Position numbers and translations under genes: made by a program. A stretch of DNA of 64,000 bases from NCBI RefSeq assembly GCF_025370935.1, contig NC_133472.1:12922476-12986475 (forward strand). The letters run 5' to 3'. Shown one piece after another: positions 24,270 to 34,400 of the stretch (its first letter is position 1; the number at the start of each line of letters is the position of its first letter). The DNA is from Choristoneura fumiferana. Lineage: Eukaryota; Arthropoda; Insecta; Lepidoptera; Tortricidae. The notes beneath the pieces are model-generated. The model worked only from the letters and a program-made list of their open reading frames with translations. It was not told the origin of the DNA and searched no databases.

Positions 24270-25088
24270 AGTCAAAAAGTGGACTAGTTTCACCATCATC
24301 ATCATCAGTCGGAATACGTCCACTGCTGAACAAACGCCTCCCCCTTATAACGCCACAATGAACGACAACTCGCCACTTGCATCCACTGGTTTCCCGCAAC
24401 TCTCACGATGTCGTCAGTCCGCCTGGTGGGAGGCCCGCTAACGCTTCGTCATCCGGTTCGTGACCGCCACTCGAGGACTTTCTCTCTTAACGGTTATCTG
24501 TTCTTCGAGCGATGTGGTGTGGCCCGGCCCGCCTATTGTCACTTCAACTTGCACAATTTACACATACCTAATTCCAGCTATGTCGGTGACTAGTTCTTCG
24601 ACGAATTTCCGTATTCCGGATTCTGTGGCGCAAGGAAACTTTAAGCATATAGCTATCTCCATTGCTCGTTGCGTGACTAAGAGGCCAACAGTCAATGACC
24701 ACGTCCGTCTCCGAGTGGACTCCATTCAAGGACTCGTCTTATCCAGCGACTCTCGTCCATTCTCGCAATGTGTCCTGCCCATGTCCACTTTTTCCTTGCT
24801 ATGGCGGCCATGACGTCTTTCACCTTGGTCTTATTTCGGATCCATTTGTGACGCTTCCAGTCATGAAGGGTGATCCCGAGCATCGCTCTCTCCAGACCCC
24901 TCTGCGCGACTCAGAACTTTCCGGCGCACTTCTCTGTAAGTCATAGTCTCTGTACCGTAGATGAGCACGGGCATAACACACTGCTCGAACACTTCCAATG
25001 TGTGATGCAGAGATATTTTGCCACGTGATATCTTGTGGAGTTCCTTACTGTTTGACTCGCGACACACAAAATCTTTACCACTCTTCAA
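24270..25088 (-). mobile_element. RTE-type LINE 3' region, minus strand, frame-broken
   Basis: Two minus frames carry the conserved end of an RTE/BovB-like reverse transcriptase: VMPVLIYGTETMTYREVRRK in the upstream piece, and WKRHKWIRNKTKVKDVMAAI, KWTWAGHIARMD and SRWIRRVLEW in the next. They are separated by a frameshift near 24875. Downstream lies the untranslated end that is also found at 34050-34330. It is inactive. Confidence 0.85.
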
Positions 25089-26397
25089 GTCTATGCATAC
25101 CTAAAGAGCAGTATCTGTCATCTTGTAATAATTAGCTTTATCATAGGCACAGGGCGGCCACGCCATACAAAATACGCGTTCTTGAATCTACATGCACGCC
25201 GACGTCTGTACACGCGTCAATGTGTGCGTAAGACACACAGGGCTGACTATCGCAAAACCCTAGTAGGTACTATAGGGTATGTAGGTATGGCTTAGATGTG
25301 TAAATAAATGTATCATATATTTTTATTTAGACCTACTTAAAATATGTCTGTCTATGTATTTAAGCATTATTATTTTAAATTACAATAATAAATATGACTA
25401 CAAACTTAAACGAATTATTCGGTACCTAATTAGTTATTTCATGTATTAATCGCGATACTTTTAGAAAGCATTATTTATTTACAAAAGGAAGTAGGCAGGG
25501 TAGGAACCTCTATTTCTCACGCGCCCACTGACAAGTTGGCGCTTGTTCGCGGACTCACGGTCACCGAGCCGAGCAATGAACTGCCGGCGCGCGGATTTCA
25601 CGGAAAATTATGTGACTTTGTACGAGCGACAAATTATTAGAATATTATTGATTTTCGAGTTTTTAGGAAATAAATACACATAAATGTTTTATAAATTAAA
25701 GTTTATAGTTTTAATCATTTGAGACCTTATTAATTAAAGATTACTTACTTACCGACACTAAAATATTTCCTTTTAAAGGATTTGTCTCTGAACATTCGAT
25801 TGTCAAATGGTATGTAATATGTTATTATTGCTCCCTAATTAGTGTCGTGCGACGGTACGAGCGACATACATCGCGTTGCGCGCCCGACTGCTTTCCTGTG
25901 GTTTTCCTGCAATCTGCGCTTGAGGGGTGGGGTAACTCGAACCGGTGCGGGGCGGAGCGTGGCCATTCTGTACGTCAGTATTATTATATATTCTGTGTCA
26001 TAGTATATTTATATGTTGCGGTTTATCCATCTGCTTATATTTGTTTACCATGGATGGTTAACCCACGCGATAACTGCTACTACTCTCCATCGAGGACTAT
26101 TAAGAAATGCCGGTTGGTGGTAGAAAGGTGAAAATTTAATGTTGTAAGTATGTATTTTGAATGTCACATAAAAAATTGAAATAAAAAGTTGTGCAAAAAA
26201 TAAAAATATTTTTTTTGCCCTAGCCCAAACTTGTTAAGTATTATATTAAAAATAGTTAACGTTCTGTTCTCTGACTTACCTGACTGGATATACATAAAAT
26301 AAAATTATAATAATCGGTCAAGCCGTTTCGGAGAAGTTTGGTCATAAGAATGTGATAATTTTGACAGGAATTTTATAAATTAAATAAGATATATAGA

Positions 26398-26630
26398 TCT
26401 AATAGCTTTAACCCGCGGCTTCACCCGCGTGTAATTCGGTTATCGCGCGCTGTTCTCTCGGGAACTGCATTTTTCCGGATTAAAAGTAGCCTATGTCACT
26501 TTCTGGCCTATAAACTATCTATGTCTAAAATCACGTCGATCCATCGCTTCGTTTCGACGAGAAAGACGGACAAACATACAAATATACAAACACACACACT
26601 TTTGCATTTATAATATTAGTATGGATATAT
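26398..26630 (-). mobile_element. Short non-autonomous Helitron, minus orientation
   Basis: Read on the minus strand it begins TCCATACTAATATTATAAAT with GCAAAAGTGTGTGTG and ends CGCGGGTGAAGCCGCGGGTT AAAG followed by CTATTAG. The start and the GAAGCCGCGGG end are those of other Helitrons here, while the terminal CTAG is altered. Confidence 0.65.
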
Positions 26631-28920
26631 ACAAACATCCTAGAGTCAAATACAAACTATGAAGTCAGAACGAAACCAAACCGCTTAGCCTTCGCTACCT
26701 AAGTTCGCTACAGACAAATTAAAGCCCGCTCAAAAGAACCGAACTCTACATAGGAGTTGGAGTTAATAAACGGAGTCGGTTCCGTCCGATATTGGTGCTG
26801 CATTTGGAGAAGTTCTGTGGGTGAATCACATCACATCACTTGGAGTCAAGATCACAGTCGAGATTCTCCATATCTACTCTAAGAAAGGTTTAGATAACCA
26901 TCCTTTAATGCCAATCAGCTGTAATATAACTAAGCAGATAATGATTGTTATATCAAAAGACACTTATTATGAAGTTATTAGTTTAAATTTGAAGTAGAGT
27001 AGTGTTTCCAAGAAGTTGTAGTGACTCCTAGCGCCATCTAGTGAGCAATTATAGAAACTCCAACAACCTTCATCGCACTATCGAAGTATCTCAGCTCGGA
27101 TGCATAAATATTAGGTAAATACAATAATACAACTACCGACGCTTTTCCTTGGGACATGCCTGAAAAGAGATCTCTCTATTGTGATTATCCCCCTCAAGGC
27201 GAAGGCAGAATAGAAGCTCTTTCGAGACTGGCTTATAGTCGAAATCCAAAACTGATTTTATTCTCAGTCAAGACTATCGTAGTCTTTCCGCAACGACGTA
27301 ACATAAAAATTGATTGCTTGCATATAAATATTATTTTCCTTAACGTCTAAAGTCAGAGGTCGCCTCAATAGAAGCACATCTGGCAGCTCGCTCTCTCGAT
27401 CTGGTAAACTGTAAATTCCATCAGACGCTAACAACAAAAGTCCGTTCGAAAAATCTGATAAACCGGTAGTGATCCAGCAAATTTTATCAATTTTGACTAA
27501 ACTCCATTTATTTTAACATTTGAGACTTAACGGTAAAATTTAGACACGTTTTTAAATGAAACAAACCTTAAGTTAAACGGGGTATAGTTGACGTAATTAA
27601 TCAGCTGTATTTTTCTGTTACTTACTCTACTCATACTTTTTGTTACGTACTTTTGAGGGGTATTTTCACTATGGAATTGATAGAACACGTTTTGTATTTG
27701 GGCGCCATCTTGTGAGGAGTAGTTTTTCATGATAATACTGTATGGAACAGCGACATCTGACGTAATCTCTGGAAATTACTTACTTAGTCGTAGTAGAAAC
27801 TACTACAGTATAAAAAAAGAGCAGTATTCCGTCTCCTTGATATAATTACCTACGCCGGCTCGGTACACAAACGCGCGATAGGGCTGCCTACTCTACTAAC
27901 TACTGTCACTTCAGTTATGTAGGTATACGATATCTTACTATTTGATAATGTCGCCACATGAAATTTAAAGTAGAAAAGGATTAGGAGAGATTTAAAGACG
28001 GGCTAAGTAGCGTTCGATAAAAATGTATTTTACGTTATTTTAATAAACCACAAAACGTTATATGTTTTAAACGGTTTTATTTGGCTTCGTCACAACGTAT
28101 ATTTGTTACCTACAAATTAGCTACGGAGAAGTATTAGCGCCTCTTCTGGGATATGAGAAAAGCTTTATTGTTGAATTTAACAGTATAATAAATTCGCATT
28201 CTGATAAATAACTTCAATAGATTCGTTTTTATTGTATTACATTAGATGAATTTAAACATCCGTATACCGAACAATACTGTTTATATCGTTGTGACATATT
28301 AAGGTAAGTAATAAATGCGCGTGAGTCCATACGTAACCGCGGAGCACTCGCGACTCGCGACTGATGGTTGCCGAGGTATGCTGAGAATTCGTGGCGCGTA
28401 GGTACATATAACTCGCATTCCGGCCGTTTGTATGAAGACAGTATACTGCTCCTTTTTTGTACTGTGAAACTACTTAGTCTTACTAAGGTATGGGTATGAG
28501 GTAATAATAATTCTGTGGAACATTCTAGATATTCTGCATTTTTGTTTTCAACGCCATCTAGGGAGGAATAGATATTTTAATATTATTATTATTATCATCG
28601 TATCTAATTTTTTACATAAGTTTCTGACTAAACTCTTGAGTCAATATTTTTTATTTATTTGAAGAAATTATGTTTAAAACGCAAAAAGTTACGCAATTTT
28701 CAATTATGTTAAAACTATGTCTGAGAAAACGAACTAACTGCAGCATGACAGATATATCCTCAAAATAATGTTATATGGAGAACTAGTGAAATTTACAATA
28801 GAACATTCCAGAACTTCGATTATTTAGCACCATCTAGTGAAGAATAATTATTATGCTTGCCTTGCCCTCAATACCTAGTGACACCTATCAGCGTGGTGCG
28901 AAATAATAGAGGAAATGAAT

Positions 28921-29096
28921 GAGGGTTTTCACCGAGTCGAAACATCGCTAGATGGAGTCAGTATCGTGAGGTCCGTTTGACGTTTGCTTGCCATTGGCTC
29001 ATTCATTTATTTAACCAATCACGAGCAAACGTCAAACGGACCACACGATACTAACGCCATCTAGCCATATTTCGTCTTCTGTAAAAGAAAACCCTC
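28921..29096. mobile_element. Second copy of the GAGGGTTTTCAC MITE
   Basis: ATGAGGGTTTTCACCGAGTC and a complementary right end GAAAACCCTCAT. Interior GACGTTTGCTTGCC and GAGCAAACGTCAAACGGACC match the copy at 418-608. Confidence 0.8.
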
Positions 29097-29474
29097 ATTT
29101 AAGTGTTACAGTCTATGCCTATTATAGTGGCGCCACGTTCAAACACATTATGGTGCCACTAAAATACCAGACCGCGATAGCAGATTATTAGTGGCAGATA
29201 GGTGATAAATTAATTTTTCACACCTTCAGAAAAGTAACTTTTCCTCCCTGACGAGAGGGAGCAAAGTGCTACTTTTCTGTTCAAGGCTTTTCTATGTATT
29301 TTTTTGCAAATGCCATTTATTGGAGTTGATAATTGTAAAGCAACACCATTTTCTATGCTGGTTGTTGTTTAATAATATTTAGAATTATTTTTTCAAGTTT
29401 CTTAATGCTCGGTGTGAAAAGTTGTATGAGCCACTCGGGAGCAAAATTATTTTCATCTTGGGCGTTAACACTTG

Positions 29475-29560
29475 AATTGAATCCCTCATTACGTTCAGGA
29501 TTCTACTTTAGAATCCCTCGCTACGCTCAGGATTCTATTGTAGAATCCTTCGCTACAATA
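29475..29560. repeat. Short tandem array
   Basis: Three imperfect units built on AGAATCCCTCGCTACGCTCA GGATTCTA, with the first and third diverged. It sits at the edge of the repeat-derived sequence that follows. Confidence 0.65.
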
Positions 29561-29637
29561 AATAAAATTAAATCTGGATTCAATGTACGCCCTCGCCGTA
29601 AATACACCATTTTGCTCCCTTGTGACACAAATAACTA

Positions 29638-30114
29638 TTAGTTTGTAACATCTTTATTGATGCGAGTTTGAATTCCATACGACACCATGTCACCGCTAGG
29701 AAGTATGACACGAATTACGAACTTCCGAGTCATTAAAGCCCTCAGTCTTTGACTTCGGGCTTCTAATAGACTGGTTCGAAATTCATTATTTACACAATGT
29801 ACTATTGGTGAAACTCCCACATGGTCTGCGCGGGAACCGGAGGGAGATGGCGTTTTGTAAAGCGTTATACACACGGTATGAATTACGTTAGTTATATTCG
29901 CGCATTTCCCTAAAATATTCTGCATTAACGCATTAACTGCCACCTGACTTCCAACGGCTGCCAAAGATATATTACGCGATTTAGAAGCGTGTTGTGAATA
30001 AAGATTATAAAATAATATTTTCTCAAACATGCTCGGAAATATTGTCCTCTGCTCTAACTTTTTAAATTTGCTTACTAACATTAAACTGACAAAGGAAAAA
30101 TTACGAACAGCCAA
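29638..30114 (-). other. Repeat-derived open reading frame, not recognised
   Basis: A 158-codon minus frame with no recognisable domain. Its last third overlaps sequence shared with other places in the window: CTTCGGGCTTCTAATAGACT is also near 15058, and CACCATGTCACCGCTAGGAA is also near 62197. That argues for transposon-derived sequence rather than a gene. No splice context or paired exon was found. Confidence 0.35.
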
Positions 30115-31215
30115 CCACCACTACTCTGTAAGCATTTGCGATACTGTGATGCGATGGATGGATGGATGAAATATTTCCTCACATTGTTTGAGAAAAGCAC
30201 TATACAAACCTCGGCCAGAACAGGGATTGCTGGACTCGAACTCGTCCATCAATCCCTTACTTCATGGCCTCTGCAGTCTGCAGTAATGTACTATTTCAGG
30301 GATTGACAAAATATTTTGTAGGTTTGGAGTTAAAACCCGACTACGGTAACCGATATAAGATGTGGGAGGAATATATCCCTTCGCCCGATAAAGAGTTAAC
30401 CCTTTTCCAGACCCCTCGAATTCAGATGTGCTACCACTAAATAAATCAGTTTTACGTTGTTCACCTGTGAGGGAGTAATTTAAAAACAAATATTTTTTTA
30501 TCGAATTCAGATGATTTTGTATTGTTTAGTATTTGTGTACATTTATGTGGTTGCTATATGCACTAGGTATGCCACAAGAAAAGGGTTATAAATTTATTAT
30601 CTCAAAAGTAAGCCATTTTTACTAAATCTAAAATTAGTTATTTTGGGATTTAATTAGCACCGTTATCAGCTGTCGACGGTTTATCGTCAGCTTCAGGGAC
30701 ACCTGTTTGTAGCCTCGACGACAACGCAACTACAGTACACAAAGCTTTTATTGAAAACGAAATTAACAACAAAACCTTTTTTCAAGTGTGTTAAAATAGA
30801 TTCACAATTTTTATAAACCTCACACCCATAACCCATATGCCTCCTTTGCGCAGTGGGTGAAAATGGGACTAATATTATAATTGATGACGATGACATCACC
30901 AAGAAAACACAAGTTTGATTTAATACATTATAATTACACCTATACTATGTCGTGACAAGTATAATAGTTAAACGTAGCAATAAAATTGTCAATTTTAATT
31001 ACATTTAATATAGAAGACGTCTACAACAGATTATAGCAATATTTAAAAAAAAACATTATTATATTTTAATAAGTAGTCAATTGGATTTACATCTCAATGC
31101 ACAATGTAATGAAGTAGTGTTCAAGGACAATAAAAACATAATCATTAATCACAAGTTAATTGATTGTCACTGGGGGATGGATCGACTAATCAGTGGTTTT
31201 CAACAAACCATAAAA

Positions 31216-31221
31216 TTTATT
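31216..31221 (-). terminator. Candidate polyadenylation signal of the SINA-like gene
   Basis: TTTATT on the plus strand reads AATAAA on the minus strand, about 245 bases past the stop codon at 31464. It is the closest canonical signal I found; the cleavage site is not shown by sequence. Confidence 0.35.
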
Positions 31222-31463
31222 TTCATGGCATCATATATCTGCCATTCGTATTTTTATCACAGCACTTGTAAAGTAGTGGTGTCGGTATATTATTTTTAAT
31301 ATTCAACATTACTTAAGTATTCCATCCGCAGCGGGCAATTCCAGAGCAAGGTACAGAGGACTAAAAAAGAGTTTCAGTAAACAGTCACCTTAATGATTAG
31401 TCAATCTTTACCTTGGAATACTTACAACTAAATAAATGTAACATTTAAAAAGTAAACAAAAGT

Positions 31464-34400
31464 TTATCTGCGCTGGCGGCGCTTCTTCTTGTTGGCGCGA
31501 CCGCCGTTCTGCGGCGCGGCGCCAGAGGGCTCGCCGGCCGGCGCGGGCGCGGGCGCGCTCGGTGCCTGCTGGACTATAGCCAGACCAGTTTGGACGATGT
31601 GAGCCGAGTTGCTGCTAACATTCCTTAGCAAGGCTGCTTCTAATTGGTTACGCGGGCGAGCGGCAGCAGTAGGCGACGGCAGCACTGCAGCCGAACCAGT
31701 TTGGCTACGTATAGGGTTAGCCGGAGCATTGTTGTTCTGCCTGCGAGCGTTAGAGTTGGCGGCGCTAGTCGGTGCGGCGGCGCGTTGAGCGGCGGCTGCT
31801 GCCGGAACGACAACGATGTGCCCGATAGAATGGACAACCGGTAAGTGTCCATTAGGTGTTTGAGCCGGGCGATTTCGGGTCGCGACCCGTTCCGCTGCAT
31901 CCTGGTTTTCGTTGAGCGTGGCTCGAAGCCGTTGTCGCATGCGTCTGCGCGCGTTGCGCGAGAGGGTCCGCTCGGTGTTGTCTGGCGGCGGGGCGGGCTG
32001 GTGTGCCGCGAGCGGGGCGGGCGCGGGGTGGCCGTCGGGCTGGCGGTCGAGCGTAGCGAAGGCGCGCGAGAGGCGCGCCACGCTGCTCTGTAGCTCGCGC
32101 AGGAGCGGGCCTGGGTCGCGCGGCGGGGCGGGCGCGGGCGCGGTCGCGTGGGCGGGTGCGGGCGCGCCGCGAGACGCCACGCGCAGCACGGCGCGCGGGT
32201 GCGCCAGGTGCCGCTGCACGTCGTCGGGCCGCACGCGGTACACCGACAGCTTGCCGCTGATGGTCGCCGGCGCCACCAGCGCGCGAGCGTCCACTCCATT
32301 CACTACCAAACAACGCCTGCGCTTCTTGAGGAAGCCTTCGCAGGACCGCACCGACCATACCTGTAATCCATTTATTCGTATTTCATCTTCAATTCTAGAT
32401 CTAGAACAGTGGTTCCTAAACTTTTATTGGAATTCATCGCCGAAAATTCTAGCAAGTGGTCATTTACCCCTTAAATAAATGTACAGAGCGACCTGAACAT
32501 CGCGTTTGCACTACTATGTCTAATGGGTTTACTAATTTTTCATTTCCCAACTGTTTAATATTTCTGAAACTGCAAATATTTGAGGATTTTTATAAAACTA
32601 ACCTAATCTACCCTAAATGTTTGATAATGCAAACTGAACTGACGGACTAATTATAATAATATGTTTTTAACGAAGAAGTACCCAAATGGTGTCAACTTCC
32701 TATAAAATACTATTGCTACTCCCTTGCCAGAAAGGTCATTCACTCGTCATTCATTATTATTAGATTATCACTGAAAACTAGTACTGTGGAAGTCACCACT
32801 TTTTTTTTGTTTTGTTGTTTAATTTTATTATCGTGGTTTTCGTACGTGTCAAATATGTGCCAGTTACTAATATGTATTTTATTCACACCCATACAGTAAA
32901 TCCTCAATTATGCGTTCAAAAACCATAGGTAATGACCAGCATTACGACATTGGATTCTATTATGAACACGGCTGTATCATAATGAGATTTCATACATCAT
33001 TACAGCACGCGATCGCGACCACGTGCAGCAGCAGGTCGACGCGCGCGCAGCGGGCGCAGCTCGTGGGGCAGACATACCTACGTAGTTCTCGTTAATGCAG
33101 GTCATTCTCAATGGTTCTTGAACACATGATAGAGGATTTAATATATGGATATAAATATTGTGTGCAACTGTACGTAATTAGGCCTTAAAACACTCATGTG
33201 ACCCTATTATAAGGACCCCTATTACGATTCAGTTGCATAAAATACTATTTTTTGGAAAGATAATATTTTTGTGTGTTCATTTATATGTGCAATTTTTTTA
33301 AATAAAAGTTAGATGTGATTCCAATCAAGTTTTTTTAATATAGAAGTCTCAGCAAAAAAATAGTATCTACTACAATTAATTTTTCACTATCATCCTTTAA
33401 AAAATCTCTAACGCTAGCATGATTACAAGAGTCAAATTACTGTAGACATTTAAAACGTTATCAAGAAAAATGACAGTAAAAAGCTTAAATTAAACAGCAA
33501 GGATGCATTGAAGTACTTACGCAATCAGAGAAAATAGCTTCCCGGTCATTTCCAGATATGGTAACAGTGTAGCTAAATTCATTTGTCACCCAGGGAGCAG
33601 CGGCCATCGACAGCCACGCATACACCGATTCATCTGGACGCAGGAACATCAATCAGTTACTTTGCCTCAGCATACATCGTTCTCGCGGGAGCAAAAACAA
33701 ATCAGTTATAGAACAGATATTAACAGAATGTCTAATTAGTAAAAACTGATAAATTCTGCCTACAAATTATAAGCATCTAAGAAGTTGAAATGTCGTTCCA
33801 CAGAAGATTTTGTTTGATGGTAACGTAACGTTGCACTTAGAGCAATATAATTTTTAGTGTCCGATCGAAACATTATTTTTTGCCGAAACCGAAGGTTCGG
33901 TTCTGATTATAGTTTCGGCCGAAACCGAAACCGAACCTTTTATAAACGTGATTTAAACATTGAATTAATGTCAGTGTATCGTTCTTTCCAAATATATGAA
34001 TGATGAAACATCTCGCTGGCCTAGTCTTACAGGGTTCTAGGTTTCACTTTTTATCATCATCATCGTCATCAGCCGAAAGACGTCCACTGCTGAACAAAGG
34101 CCCCTCCCCCTTAGAACTCCACAATGAATGACAACTCGCCACTTCACTCGAATCCACCCGGTGGATTCTACCGGTTGCCCGCAATTCTCACGATATTGTC
34201 AGTCCACCTAGTGGGAGGCCTGCCAACGCTTCGTCTTCTGGTTCGCGGTCGCCACTCGAATACTTTGCTCCCCCAACGGCTATCTGTTCTTGAGCGATGT
34301 GGGCCGCCCGGGTGCCCCTTGAAATGTCGATAAACTATTTATCGAATTTAATTTCATCGAAAACAATTCATAGAATATCCAACACTAATATTTTCTCTCG

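Larger units (their letters stand above)
19529..31463. other. Long repeat-rich interval between the ZAD and SINA-like genes
   Basis: It holds a MITE (19590-19936), two opposed SINE copies (20130-20272 and 21966-22125), a decayed LINE reverse-transcriptase fragment (21411-21930), a hairpin element (22276-22425), the possible ZAD-gene first exon (about 23530-23600), an RTE LINE 3' part (24270-25088), a Helitron-like element (26398-26630), a MITE (28921-29096), a small tandem array (about 29475-29560) and a repeat-derived open frame (29638-30114). GCGCCATCTAGTG-like motifs recur at about 24039, 27032, 27702 and 28552. Between these I see no gene. Confidence 0.65.

Noticed and set aside
24205..24946. 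Plus-strand frames of 78-117 codons.
   Set aside because: They are antisense to the RTE LINE fragment on the minus strand, which has recognisable protein motifs.
31640..32478. Long overlapping open frames on both strands (219, 168 and 188 codons) over the last exon of the SINA-like gene.
   Set aside because: They are shadows in GC-rich, Ala/Pro/Arg-rich coding DNA. Only the 31464-32360 minus frame joins in phase to the upstream exons and continues the SINA fold.
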